Origin: Candidatus Scybalocola faecipullorum
Lineage (GTDB): Bacteria; Bacillota; Clostridia; Lachnospirales; Lachnospiraceae
NCBI GenBank assembly: GCA_018716485.1
Contig: DVJY01000064.1
Span: forward strand, 1 to 64,000
DNA length: 64,000 nucleotides
Reading direction: 5' to 3'
Shown here: positions 1 to 8,252 of the stretch, one piece after another
Layout: each line of letters opens with the position of its first letter
Position numbering within the stretch: the first letter of the stretch is position 1
Made by a program: the position numbers and the translations under genes
The notes under the pieces: generated by a model
Seen by the model: the letters and a program-made list of their open reading frames with translations, nothing else
The model's database searches: none
Told to the model about the DNA's origin: nothing

Positions 1-821
1 CGCTGCGGCCGGATACGATTTTAGTATCAGTCATGTGTGTCAATAATGAAATCGGCACGGTGCAGCCTCTGGATAAAATCGGAAAGATCATTAAAGATTA
101 CAATAAAGATATTTTATTCCATGTTGATGCCATTCAGGGGTTTGGCAAGATGAGGATTTATCCGAAGCGGCTGGGCATTGATCTTCTGAGTATCAGCGGA
201 CATAAAATTCACGGGCCAAAAGGTACCGGCGTCCTTTATATGAGAGATAAAGTAAAACTCAGACCGCTGATGTTTGGCGGCGGACAGCAGAGAGATATGC
301 GTTCGGGCACTGAAAACGTACCGGGGATTGCCGGCATGGCAAGGGCGGCTCAGATGATTTATGAAGATTTTGATCAAAAGACAGAGCTTATGTACGCACG
401 CAGGGATGAGTTTGTGGAAGCGCTTAAAACCATTGAAGGGACAGTGATCCACGGCTTTGAGCATAAAGTTTCAGACAATGGGGATATGTACGCATGCACA
501 GGCGTTGGCGGGGACGGCTTTTCTCACGGCCCGGCGCCGCATATCGTCAGCGCTGCTTTTGAAAATATCCGTGCGGAAGTACTGCTGCATGCGCTTGAAG
601 AAAGGGGCGTCTATGTGTCGTCAGGTTCGGCATGTTCGTCAAATCATCCGGCGATCAGCGGAACGCTCAAAGCTATCGGCGTACCTAAAAAGTATTTGGA
701 TGCGACGGTGCGCTTCAGTATGTGCGCCGAGACGACAAAGGAAGAACTTGATGAGTGTGTGGATCAGCTGAGAGCGCTGATTCCTGTTTTAAGAAGATAT
801 ACTCCGGGAGGAAGACGATGA
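1..821 (+). CDS. Cysteine desulfurase, NifS/IscS family (5' end outside window)
   Basis: PLP enzyme that takes sulfur from L-cysteine and passes it as persulfide to acceptors. The reading frame is open back to base 3, so the gene starts upstream of the window and the N-terminal part is missing. Visible landmarks are SGHKIHGPKG with the PLP lysine and the active-site loop SSGSACSS carrying the persulfide cysteine. An insertion of roughly 20 residues (around HKVSDNGDMYACTGVGGDG) precedes the usual APHIVS strand. Its stop overlaps the thiI start by 4 bases, so it is probably the dedicated sulfur donor for ThiI, as NifZ is in B. subtilis. That partner assignment is inference. Confidence 0.93.
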   Translation, partial: LRPDTILVSVMCVNNEIGTVQPLDKIGKIIKDYNKDILFHVDAIQGFGKMRIYPKRLGIDLLSISGHKIHGPKGTGVLYMRDKVKLRPLMFGGGQQRDMRSGTENVPGIAGMARAAQMIYEDFDQKTELMYARRDEFVEALKTIEGTVIHGFEHKVSDNGDMYACTGVGGDGFSHGPAPHIVSAAFENIRAEVLLHALEERGVYVSSGSACSSNHPAISGTLKAIGVPKKYLDATVRFSMCAETTKEELDECVDQLRALIPVLRRYTPGGRR

Positions 822-2005
822 TCAAATACGAAGCGTTTTTAATTAAGTACGGTGAAATCGGCCTGAAAGGCAAAAACAGATATATTTTTGAAGATACGCT
901 GATGCGGCAGATTCAGTTTTCATTAAAAGGCACCGGCGAATTTGAAGTGACGAAGGAACAGGGACGTATCTATGTCAATATGAAGTCAGATTATGACTAT
1001 GATGAAGTCATTAAAGCGCTGACAAGCGTTTTCGGTATTGTAGCCATCTGTCCGGTCGTTTATTGCGAGGATTATTCATGGGATCAGCTGACGAAGACTG
1101 TCGGCGATTATATTGAGGAAGCTTACGAGGACAAGCATTTTACATTTAAGGTAGAGTCAAGGCGTGCGGATAAGCATTATCCGAAAGTATCAATGGAAAT
1201 CAATGCCGATATGGGCGAGTATTTGCTGAACCGTTTTCCTGAGCTGACAGTCAATGTGCGCAAACCTGATGTGCTGATCAATATTGAGCTTCGAAGCAAG
1301 GCTTATATTTACTCTATGTCGATCCCGGGACCGGGCGGCATGCCGGTAGGCAGTAACGGCAGAGCCATGCTTTTGCTTTCCGGCGGGATTGACAGTCCGG
1401 TGGCCGGTTATATGATCGCCAAACGCGGGGTTGTCATTGAAGCAACGTACTTCCACGCGCCGCCGTATACGAGCGAGCGGGCTAAGCAGAAAGTGGTGGA
1501 TCTGGCAAAGATTATTGCCCGCTACTGCGGACCGATCAAATTGAATATTATCAACTTTACGGAAATTCAGCTGGCGATTTATGAGAAGTGCCCGCACGAT
1601 GAGCTGACGATTATTATGCGGCGCTACATGATGAAAATTGCAGAGCGGATTGCCAAAGAGAATAAAGATCTGGGTCTGATCACAGGCGAGAGTATCGGAC
1701 AGGTGGCAAGCCAGACACTTCAGAGTCTTGCGGCGACCAATGCCGTATGTACGCTGCCGGTTTACCGTCCGCTGATCGGTTTTGATAAAAATGATATTGT
1801 TGCGATTTCAGAAAAAATCGGAGCCTTTGAAACATCCATTCAGCCGTTTGAAGACTGCTGTACGATTTTTGTGGCAAAACATCCGGTGACGAAGCCGAAT
1901 ATTAAGACGATTGAACATTCAGAGAGAAATCTTGCCGATGTGATTGATGAAATGATGGAGAGGGCTGTAACAGAACGTGAAATCGTAACGTGCGAGCCGG
2001 ACTGA
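818..2005 (+). CDS. thiI: tRNA 4-thiouridine synthase ThiI
   Basis: Adenylates U8 of tRNA and transfers sulfur to form 4-thiouridine. In some bacteria it also feeds thiazole synthesis. The 395 aa protein has an N-terminal ferredoxin-like/THUMP region (about 1-165) and a PP-loop ATPase core with LLLSGGIDSPVAG near residue 190. There is no C-terminal rhodanese domain, the short Firmicutes form, which relies on a separate cysteine desulfurase. The ATG at 818 is chosen because it overlaps the stop of that desulfurase as ATGA, has a GGGAGGA site just upstream, and begins with the family-typical MIKYEAFLIKYGEIGLKG. No thiamine riboswitch is visible. Confidence 0.95.
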   Translation: MIKYEAFLIKYGEIGLKGKNRYIFEDTLMRQIQFSLKGTGEFEVTKEQGRIYVNMKSDYDYDEVIKALTSVFGIVAICPVVYCEDYSWDQLTKTVGDYIEEAYEDKHFTFKVESRRADKHYPKVSMEINADMGEYLLNRFPELTVNVRKPDVLINIELRSKAYIYSMSIPGPGGMPVGSNGRAMLLLSGGIDSPVAGYMIAKRGVVIEATYFHAPPYTSERAKQKVVDLAKIIARYCGPIKLNIINFTEIQLAIYEKCPHDELTIIMRRYMMKIAERIAKENKDLGLITGESIGQVASQTLQSLAATNAVCTLPVYRPLIGFDKNDIVAISEKIGAFETSIQPFEDCCTIFVAKHPVTKPNIKTIEHSERNLADVIDEMMERAVTEREIVTCEPD

Positions 2006-2121
2006 TCGGGCGGCAGTATTTTGTACTGAGAAAAACGGGCGGTGTGAATAAGCGCCGCCTGTATCCGATTGAGATTTATGCCCGGGACAGCATTTACTGC
2101 CAAAGTCGTGAGAACATGAAA

Positions 2122-2147
2122 AACGCATATGCAGATGCATATGCGTT
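2122..2147. terminator. Hairpin between convergent thiI and the HPr-like gene
   Basis: Perfect 11-bp stem (2122-2132 with 2137-2147) around a 4-base loop. Read on the - strand it is followed by a short T run, which suits termination of the HPr-like gene. On the + strand the T run is poor, so termination of thiI is less certain. Confidence 0.7.
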
Positions 2148-2165
2148 CATTACAGTTCAACCATA

Positions 2166-2399
2166 TTATTCAACGATAAAAGGTTTGATTGCAGTCATAA
2201 CTTCATCAATATTTTTTTCAGCATGAATGTTTAATGTGATCGGTTTGGATAAATCAAGGCTGAAGATACCCATGATGGATTTTGCGTCAATGACATATCT
2301 TCCTGAGATCAAATCAAATTCTGTGTCAAAATGAGTAATTTCATTGACAAAAGCCTTAACTTTATCGATTGAATCAAGACAAATTTCTACTGTTTTCAT
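2166..2399 (-). CDS. HPr-family protein lacking the catalytic histidine (Crh-like)
   Basis: 77 aa, whole length similar to HPr. The regulatory-serine motif KSIMGIFSL is intact (Ser41, equivalent to HPr Ser46). The region where HPr has GIHARPA reads LDSIDKVKA, so the phosphocarrier histidine is absent. It therefore cannot carry PTS phosphate from enzyme I but could be phosphorylated on serine by HPr kinase, the logic of Bacillus Crh, a co-repressor of CcpA. It is a single gene on the - strand with its own promoter and terminator. The function is inferred from residues only; orthology to Bacillus Crh is not implied. Confidence 0.8.
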   Translation of the reverse strand: MKTVEICLDSIDKVKAFVNEITHFDTEFDLISGRYVIDAKSIMGIFSLDLSKPITLNIHAEKNIDEVMTAIKPFIVE

Positions 2400-2439
2400 A
2401 CTCTGACTCCCCTTTGGAATTTAGTTTTTTTATACTTAT

Positions 2440-2468
2440 ATAATACTTTCAGGGAATCCAAAAGTCAA
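2440..2468 (-). promoter_or_regulatory. Sigma-A promoter of the HPr-like gene
   Basis: On the - strand TTGACT (2463-2468), a 17-base spacer and TATTAT (2440-2445), about 40 bases before the HPr-like start. On the + strand the same AT-rich stretch offers a weaker TTGGAA (2414) / TATAAT (2439) pair with 19-base spacing that could serve mtaB, so the two genes may share overlapping divergent promoters. Confidence 0.65.
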
Positions 2469-2511
2469 GACGATAACAGAGAAGAATAAAAATTTTACAA
2501 GGAGGTCTGAT

Positions 2512-3855
2512 ATGAGCAGGGTAGCATTTTATACATTGGGATGCAAGGTAAACCAGTATGAAACAGACGCCATGACAGAACTTTTTAAGGAGGCCGGCTA
2601 TGAAATTGCAGATTTTCACGAGCCGGCGGACATTTATATTATTAATACATGCACAGTGACAAATATTGCAGACCGCAAGTCAAGACAGATGCTGCACCGG
2701 GCAAAGAAGCAAAATCCGGACAGCCTTGTTGTCGCTGTCGGCTGTTACGCTCAGGAGGCCGGCGAAGCGCTGACCAAAGATGCGGCCGTAGATCTGGTTG
2801 TAGGCAATAACCGTAAAAAGGATATTGTGCAGATTGTGGCAGAAGCGTCCGGACATCCGGGCGCACCGGCGGCAGATGTCATTGATATGAGCCGGGCACA
2901 GCCGTATGAAACGCTGACGATTCATGAAGTATCAGAACATACGAGAGCTTATATAAAAATCCAAGACGGATGCAATCAGTTTTGCTCTTACTGTATTATT
3001 CCGTATGCGCGGGGCAGAGTCAGAAGCAGGCAGCCGGAAGATATTTTAGAGGAAGTTCGGGGCCTTGCGAAGAAAGGCTTTAAAGAAATCGTCCTGACGG
3101 GTATTCATATCTCCTCTTACGGACTGGACTTTGAAGGGGTGGAATATGATAAAAAGCACAGCAACGGAGGACACCTGATCCGTCTGATCGAACAGCTGGA
3201 TCAGGTTGACGGACTGGAACGTATTCGTCTGAGTTCTCTTGAACCAAGACTGATGACAGAAGAATTTGTTAAAAGACTGGCCGCTGTCCGCAGGATATGC
3301 CCTCATTTTCATTTGTCCCTTCAGAGCGGGTGTGATACGGTGCTGGCTAGAATGAACCGTAAATATACGACCGATGAATATCTTCATGTATGCGGACTGT
3401 TGAGGACTTATTTTGACCGTCCGGCGCTGACCACAGATGTGATTGTCGGTTTTCCTCAGGAAACCGAAGAAGAATTTGCCGCAACTGTTGATTTCGTCCA
3501 AAAAGTGGGATTCGCCCAGATGCATGTGTTCAAATATTCCAGACGTCAGGGCACACGAGCGGCAGCTATGGAAGGTCAGGTAGATGAACAGGTGAAAAAC
3601 GAACGCAGCGCAGCGCTGTTAGCTGTGGATGAACGGCTGAGAGAAGCTTATATCAAAGAAAACAGTGATAAAATATTGGAAGTGCTGGCAGAAGAAATTG
3701 TGGAAGCCGGCGGACAAAAATATATGGTCGGACACAGCAAAGAGTACATCAAAGTGGGGCTTGAGGATTGTAAAATCCATGAAAATCAGGTTGTCAGTGG
3801 GAAAATGACCGGGGATAGACGTAAAGATTTTGTGATTTGCGAAAGAATGGATTGA
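2512..3855 (+). CDS. mtaB: tRNA t6A37 methylthiotransferase MtaB
   Basis: Radical-SAM enzyme converting N6-threonylcarbamoyladenosine at tRNA position 37 to its 2-methylthio form. 447 aa. The N-terminal MTTase domain carries conserved cysteines (GCKVNQYE, NTCTVT, VGCYAQ). The radical-SAM CxxxCxxC motif is in DGCNQFCSYCIIPYARGR near residue 155. A C-terminal TRAM-like region follows. The short form and the GCKVNQ start separate it from MiaB and RimO. A strong AAGGAGGT site precedes the ATG. It stands alone between two non-coding gaps. Confidence 0.95.
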   Translation: MSRVAFYTLGCKVNQYETDAMTELFKEAGYEIADFHEPADIYIINTCTVTNIADRKSRQMLHRAKKQNPDSLVVAVGCYAQEAGEALTKDAAVDLVVGNNRKKDIVQIVAEASGHPGAPAADVIDMSRAQPYETLTIHEVSEHTRAYIKIQDGCNQFCSYCIIPYARGRVRSRQPEDILEEVRGLAKKGFKEIVLTGIHISSYGLDFEGVEYDKKHSNGGHLIRLIEQLDQVDGLERIRLSSLEPRLMTEEFVKRLAAVRRICPHFHLSLQSGCDTVLARMNRKYTTDEYLHVCGLLRTYFDRPALTTDVIVGFPQETEEEFAATVDFVQKVGFAQMHVFKYSRRQGTRAAAMEGQVDEQVKNERSAALLAVDERLREAYIKENSDKILEVLAEEIVEAGGQKYMVGHSKEYIKVGLEDCKIHENQVVSGKMTGDRRKDFVICERMD

Positions 3856-3901
3856 ATTTTAAAGCATAATATATTAATATAATAGGTAGCAGGTTCGGAC
3901 A

Positions 3902-3919
3902 TCACGGGCTGACCCGTGA
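3902..3919 (+). other. Small hairpin in the ireB leader
   Basis: 7-bp perfect inverted repeat (3902-3908 with 3913-3919) with a CTGA loop, about 28 bases before the ireB start and without a T run. It may be a leader structure. Confidence 0.35.
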
Positions 3920-3946
3920 AATTTATGAGAAAGTAAGGTGTGAAAG

Positions 3947-4207
3947 ATGCCCGATATGAAAAATACACAGTATTTTAAGGTGACTAATGAAAATGACATT
4001 GCGGTGAAGGATATCCTGGAAGCAGTCTATATTGCATTGACGGAAAAGGGATATAATCCTGTCAGCCAGATTGTCGGATATATTATGTCAGGGGATCCGA
4101 CCTATGTGACCAGCTATAAGAATGCCCGCTATCTGATCATGAAAGTCGAGAGAGATGAAATTCTTGAAGAACTGCTGAAAAACTATATTGACACCAATTT
4201 AAAATAA
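3947..4207 (+). CDS. ireB: IreB family regulatory phosphoprotein (UPF0297, YrzL)
   Basis: 86 aa. It matches the UPF0297/IreB family over its whole length (NTQYFKV start, NPVSQIVGYIMSGDPTYVTS core). In Enterococcus faecalis IreB is phosphorylated on N-terminal threonines by the PASTA kinase IreK and affects cephalosporin resistance. Here a threonine is kept in the matching segment (KNTQYF). It is first gene of the yrzL-yrrK-yrzB string seen in B. subtilis, with 15 bases to ruvX. A PrkC/IreK homologue lies at 58797-60920 in this window. Confidence 0.93.
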   Translation: MPDMKNTQYFKVTNENDIAVKDILEAVYIALTEKGYNPVSQIVGYIMSGDPTYVTSYKNARYLIMKVERDEILEELLKNYIDTNLK

Positions 4208-4222
4208 ATAATAGAGGTTGTC

Positions 4223-4642
4223 ATGAGGATACTTGGACTGGATTATGGCACCAAGACTGTCGGTGTGGCGCTGAGCGATCCGATGGGGCTTACCGCACAG
4301 CCTGTGGAGACCATAGAACGAAAAGAAGAAAATAAATTGCGCAGAACACTTGCCCGGATTGATGAGCTGGCAAAGGCAAATGAAGTGACAGAAATAGTTC
4401 TCGGATATCCGAAGCATATGAATAATACGGAAGGCAGGCGCTGTGAGGCGACGGCGGCATTTAAAGAGATGGTTGAGCGCCGGACAGGACTGCCTGTAAT
4501 TCTGTGGGATGAACGAATGAGTACGGTATTTGCTGAAAGAACATTAATTGAAGGCGGCGTGCGCCGTGAGCATAGGAAGGCGTATGTGGATAAATTGGCA
4601 GCAGTATATATCCTTCAGGGATATCTGGACAGCCGTAAGTAG
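4223..4642 (+). CDS. ruvX: Holliday junction resolvase-like RuvX/YqgF
   Basis: 139 aa RNase H-fold nuclease. It has the opening [18 protein letters not shown] with the first catalytic Asp, [12 protein letters not shown] in the middle with the Glu of strand 4, and the ILWDERMST segment. YqgF-family proteins act in pre-16S rRNA 5' end maturation in E. coli and have been proposed as alternative Holliday junction resolvases. Its position between IreB and DUF1292 is conserved in Firmicutes. Confidence 0.94.
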   Translation: MRILGLDYGTKTVGVALSDPMGLTAQPVETIERKEENKLRRTLARIDELAKANEVTEIVLGYPKHMNNTEGRRCEATAAFKEMVERRTGLPVILWDERMSTVFAERTLIEGGVRREHRKAYVDKLAAVYILQGYLDSRK

Positions 4643-4660
4643 GCGCGGATAGGAGTATGT

Positions 4661-4933
4661 ATGAGCGATCAGAGAGAGCGTATCCAGCTGACCTCAGCTG
4701 ACGGAGAGGTGCTGGAATTTTATGTTGTCGAACAGACAAGAATTAATAATATAAATTACCTTCTTGTGGAAGATGCGGCGCGGGAAGGTGAAGCGTATAT
4801 TTTAAAAGAGACCGTCGGCGATGCAAAAGCGCAGGAATCTGTGTTTGAATTTGTGGAAGATGACAGCGAATTTGAAGCGCTTGCAAAAGTATTTGAAGCA
4901 TTGCTCGACGAAGAAGATATTGAATTAGAGTAA
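4661..4933 (+). CDS. DUF1292 family protein (YrzB)
   Basis: 90 aa acidic protein matching the DUF1292 pattern (LTSADGEVLEFYVVEQTRINNINYLLV..., then EDDSEFEALAKVFE near the end). Function is unknown in all bacteria I know of. It is identified as YrzB by sequence type and by place directly after ruvX. Confidence 0.88.
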   Translation: MSDQRERIQLTSADGEVLEFYVVEQTRINNINYLLVEDAAREGEAYILKETVGDAKAQESVFEFVEDDSEFEALAKVFEALLDEEDIELE

Positions 4934-4945
4934 ATGATGTATAAG

Positions 4946-5005
4946 GCACGCGCAGGTGCGAAGCGAACTCAGGCAATGTCTGTCCTGAGCGATTTTTGTG
5001 CGTGC
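4946..5005 (+). other. Nested hairpin in the RNase J leader
   Basis: Outer stem 4946-4951 / 5000-5005, inner stem CTCAGG (4968-4973) / CCTGAG (4984-4989), the latter followed by CGA and five T (4993-4997). The inner hairpin looks like a weak intrinsic terminator or attenuator ahead of rnjA. The flanks are CG-rich and rich in GCGAAGCGAA-type motifs. Confidence 0.45.
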
Positions 5006-5039
5006 GCGCGTCCGAAAATTTTGGAGGTGCGTTCATTTT

Positions 5040-6728
5040 ATGAAAAATAATAACCATAATCAGGCAAATCACAATGAAAAGGTGAAGATTATCCCGTTGG
5101 GCGGATTGGAACAGATTGGCATGAATATCACATGCTTTGAATACGATGACAGTATTATTGTTGTAGACTGCGGCCTGTCTTTCCCGACGGAGGACATGCT
5201 CGGTGTAGATCTTGTGATTCCTGATGTGACCTATTTGAAAGACAACATTGATAAAGTCAAAGGGTTTATCATTACCCATGGCCATGAGGACCATATCGGC
5301 GCTCTGCCGTATGTACTCAAAGAAGTACCGGTGCCGATATATGCGACGAAACTGACCATGGGTATTATTGAGCATAAATTAAAAGAACACAATATGATGA
5401 AGTCTGTGAAGCGCAAAGTGATCAAACACGGGCAGTTTATTAATCTGGGATGTTTCAGAATTGAGTTTATTAAGACGAATCACAGTATTGCCGATGCTAC
5501 CGCACTGGCCATCTATACGCCTGCAGGCATTATTATCCATACAGGCGATTTTAAGATTGATTATACGCCGGTATTCGGTGAGCGGATTGACCTTCAGCGC
5601 TTTGCGGAGCTGGGGAAAAAGGGTGTGTTGGCCCTTATGTCAGACAGCACAAATGCAGAGCGTCCCGGATTTACCCAGTCTGAGCGGACAGTGGGAAGAA
5701 CATTTGATCATATTTTTAATGAGCATAAAAATTCAAGAATTATCATTGCCACGTTTGCATCTAATGTAGACCGTGTGCAGCAGATTATTAATACAGCGTA
5801 CAGATACGGACGGAAAGTCATCGTGGAAGGACGCAGTATGGTGAATATCATTACGATCGCTCAGGAACTGGGTTATATCCAAATCCCGGAAAATACGCTG
5901 ATCGATTTGGAAAGTATGAAAAATTATCCGCCGGAGCAGCTTGTCCTCATTACAACAGGCAGTCAGGGCGAGACGATGGCAGCTCTTTCAAGAATGGCGG
6001 CATCCATTCACCGCAAGGTGACGATCAATCCGGGCGATACGATTATTTTCAGTTCGAACCCGATTCCGGGCAATGAAAAGGCAGTATCCAATGTTATCAA
6101 TGAATTGTACCGTAAAGGCGCTGACGTGATCTTTCAGGATACTCATGTATCAGGACATGCCTGCCAGGAAGAAATTAAGCTTATTTATGCGCTGACACGG
6201 CCAAAATACGCAATCCCTGTCCACGGAGAATACCGTCACTTAAAAGCGCATGCGGGATTAGCGGAAGCAATGGGTATTGAAAAAGACCATATTATTATTA
6301 TGAAGACGGGCGATGTGCTTGAATTAAGCGAAACAAAAGCAAAAGTGACGGGACATGTACAAAGCGGCGGTATTATGGTGGATGGTCTCGGCGTCGGCGA
6401 TGTCGGAAATATTGTGCTGCGCGACCGTCAGATGCTGTCACAGAACGGACTGATCATTGTTGTCATGACATTGGACAAGTATACAAACGAACTGCTTGCA
6501 GGGCCGGATATAGTCTCAAGAGGTTTTGTGTATGTGCGCGAATCCGAAGATCTGATGGATCAGGCGCGGCATGTTGTCAGCAATGCGCTGGATGATTGTC
6601 TGGCAAAACATTGTTCCGAATGGGGAAAAATAAAAAATGTTGTCAGGGAATCTCTTGGTGATTTTATCTGGAAACAGACAAAGAGAAATCCGATGATACT
6701 TCCGATTATTATGGAAGTTGACGCTTAA
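5040..6728 (+). CDS. rnj: Ribonuclease J
   Basis: 562 aa metallo-beta-lactamase/beta-CASP nuclease with 5'-3' exonuclease and endonuclease activity, central to mRNA decay and rRNA maturation in Firmicutes. The metal-binding motif HGHEDHIGALPYV lies near residue 80, HTGDFKIDYTP near 165 and VHGEYRHLKAHA near 395 (beta-CASP). Start chosen at ATG 5040 (MKNNNHNQ...), 11 bases after GGAGGT. A longer frame would begin inside the leader hairpin. It sits inside the yrzL-yrr string, where B. subtilis has no RNase J gene. J1 versus J2 cannot be decided here. Confidence 0.93.
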   Translation: MKNNNHNQANHNEKVKIIPLGGLEQIGMNITCFEYDDSIIVVDCGLSFPTEDMLGVDLVIPDVTYLKDNIDKVKGFIITHGHEDHIGALPYVLKEVPVPIYATKLTMGIIEHKLKEHNMMKSVKRKVIKHGQFINLGCFRIEFIKTNHSIADATALAIYTPAGIIIHTGDFKIDYTPVFGERIDLQRFAELGKKGVLALMSDSTNAERPGFTQSERTVGRTFDHIFNEHKNSRIIIATFASNVDRVQQIINTAYRYGRKVIVEGRSMVNIITIAQELGYIQIPENTLIDLESMKNYPPEQLVLITTGSQGETMAALSRMAASIHRKVTINPGDTIIFSSNPIPGNEKAVSNVINELYRKGADVIFQDTHVSGHACQEEIKLIYALTRPKYAIPVHGEYRHLKAHAGLAEAMGIEKDHIIIMKTGDVLELSETKAKVTGHVQSGGIMVDGLGVGDVGNIVLRDRQMLSQNGLIIVVMTLDKYTNELLAGPDIVSRGFVYVRESEDLMDQARHVVSNALDDCLAKHCSEWGKIKNVVRESLGDFIWKQTKRNPMILPIIMEVDA

Positions 6729-6752
6729 TAAATCAAAGAAAGGCCGGATAAG

Positions 6753-7112
6753 ATGACAGAGGTTGAAAAACGGACAATAGCTCTGGCAGCCTGCATCAAA
6801 AAATGCAGTCAGCAGAGAGAATACGCAAAAGCCTATGAGAGACTCTGTACACAGCCGGATGTGCTTAGGCAAGTCAACCGTTTCAGAAAACGATATTTTC
6901 TTGCGCTGGGACTGGAGAACCGTGAGGAAAGAAAACATGCGGTCGGACAGTTGGAAGAAGAATTCTCAGAGGTACTTTCGATGTCGTCGGTCAGAGATTT
7001 TTTGGCCGCGCAGCAGAAACTTTCCGTAATGATGCAGGAAGTTTACCATATACTTGATGATGCAGTTAATCTTGACTTGGGCTTTATGTTTGAGCCAGAG
7101 GAGGAACAGTAA
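6753..7112 (+). CDS. YlbF/YmcA family protein
   Basis: 119 aa, all-alpha, of the YlbF family (DUF964 type), with a repeated helical pattern of charged and aliphatic residues and the VRDFLAAQQKLSVMMQEVYHILDDAV segment. In B. subtilis YlbF and YmcA form a complex with YaaT that affects RNase Y-dependent mRNA maturation, competence and biofilm formation. Here the gene follows RNase J by 24 bases, which supports an RNA-decay role. That link is inference. Confidence 0.8.
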   Translation: MTEVEKRTIALAACIKKCSQQREYAKAYERLCTQPDVLRQVNRFRKRYFLALGLENREERKHAVGQLEEEFSEVLSMSSVRDFLAAQQKLSVMMQEVYHILDDAVNLDLGFMFEPEEEQ

Positions 7113-7118
7113 AGGATA

Positions 7119-7598
7119 ATGGGTAAAAGCAAAGGGAAAAAGTCGTCCATGGGAAAAAAAATCGGTCTTGGACTGACAGAATCCGTCATTCACATCGTTG
7201 TATATATTCTCGTTATATTTATTTTTATCAGAGTGGCGACGCTTGCCTATGATTTTTCATATCAGGTTTTCGGCAATCCGTCTATGTCCAGATATAATGA
7301 GGAAATCGTTCAGGTAGACATTCCTGAAGGCTCAACGGTCAGTGATGTCTCCCGGACGCTGGCAGATCACGATCTTATTAAATACAGTCTGGCATTTTCA
7401 CTGCGTATGCGATTGGCTAAGCTTTCTGACAGTATACAGCCGGGCAGCTATGAGATGAGCCGGACGATGACTGCCGACGAGATTATGTCGATGATTACGA
7501 CGCCGCAGACGACAGTGATAAATGCCGGGGAAGAAGAGGGCAGCGCTCAGGAAAGTGATGCAACTCAGGATACGGCAGCTACGGAGGAAACAAATTGA
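7119..7598 (+). CDS. Short MltG/YceG-like membrane protein lacking the catalytic domain
   Basis: 159 aa: cationic N-terminus, one membrane helix (about 23-45), then a segment like the LysM-like N-terminal part of MltG (VDIPEGSTVSDVSRTLADHDLIKYSLAFSLRMRL..., IQPGSYEMSRTMTADEIMSMI), then an acidic Ala/Glu/Thr-rich tail. MltG proteins are usually over 300 aa and end glycan strands with a catalytic glutamate domain, which is absent. It occupies the place of yrrL (mltG) directly before yrrM in the B. subtilis string, supporting descent from mltG. It could act as a non-catalytic glycan or divisome binder. Confidence 0.75.
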   Translation: MGKSKGKKSSMGKKIGLGLTESVIHIVVYILVIFIFIRVATLAYDFSYQVFGNPSMSRYNEEIVQVDIPEGSTVSDVSRTLADHDLIKYSLAFSLRMRLAKLSDSIQPGSYEMSRTMTADEIMSMITTPQTTVINAGEEEGSAQESDATQDTAATEETN

Positions 7599-8236
7599 TA
7601 GTTGATGAGAGAATGATTGCCTATATACGTTCCCTTGACCGGGGCGAAACACCGCTCATCGCAGATATAGCAAAACAGGCTTTGGCAGACAGGGTGCCGA
7701 TCATCCGACAGGAGACGGCATCTCTGCTTAAAGTTCTGTTAAAGATGACAAAGCCTAAGAAGATTCTCGAAGTGGGAACTGCTGTAGGCTTTTCTGCGCT
7801 TTTAATGAGTGAATATGCGCCTCAGGCATCGATTACAACAATAGAAAAGTTCGAACAGAGAATTATACAGGCAAAGGAAAATTTTGCAAAGGCAGGAAAA
7901 CAGTCGGTGATCACACTGCTTGAAGGTGATGCCGCACAGATTTTGAAAACACTGGATTCAGAGTATGATTTTATTTTTATGGATGCGGCCAAAGGACAGT
8001 ATATTCATTTTCTACCGGAGGTTATGCGTCTTTTGATGTCCGGAGGAACGCTTGTGTCGGATAATGTGCTTCAGGATGGCGACGTGGTGGAATCCAGATT
8101 TGCAGTCACACGGAGAAACAGGACAATTCACAGCCGAATGAGAGAATATTTATGGGAACTGAAACACAGACCTGATCTTGAAACAGTTGTCCTGCCCATC
8201 GGCGACGGCGTCACTGTCAGTACAAAAACGATATAA
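7595..8236 (+). CDS. trmR: tRNA 5-hydroxyuridine methyltransferase TrmR (YrrM)
   Basis: 213 aa class I SAM methyltransferase of the O-methyltransferase/CCoAOMT type: SAM motif ILEVGTAVGFSALLM, FIFMDAAKGQY, and the metal/catalytic region LVSDNVLQDGDVV. In B. subtilis TrmR methylates 5-hydroxyuridine at wobble position 34 of tRNA, the product of TrhP, whose gene follows here. Start is TTG at 7595, 7 bases after GGAGG, overlapping the preceding stop as TTGA. Confidence 0.88.
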   Translation: MIVDERMIAYIRSLDRGETPLIADIAKQALADRVPIIRQETASLLKVLLKMTKPKKILEVGTAVGFSALLMSEYAPQASITTIEKFEQRIIQAKENFAKAGKQSVITLLEGDAAQILKTLDSEYDFIFMDAAKGQYIHFLPEVMRLLMSGGTLVSDNVLQDGDVVESRFAVTRRNRTIHSRMREYLWELKHRPDLETVVLPIGDGVTVSTKTI

Positions 8237-8252
8237 AAAGGAGAAAGAGAAC

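Noticed and set aside
818..2005. TPP riboswitch linked to thiI or thiN
   Set aside because: Neither gene has a leader of sufficient length; thiI overlaps the gene before it and thiN follows rpe by 2 bases.
1990..2226. Small open frame after thiI
   Set aside because: It starts inside thiI, crosses the terminator hairpin and has no ribosome site or family similarity.
7119..7598. Frameshifted mltG pseudogene
   Set aside because: The stop overlaps the start of trmR with a proper ribosome site, so there is no room for a displaced catalytic domain; this is a short intact gene.
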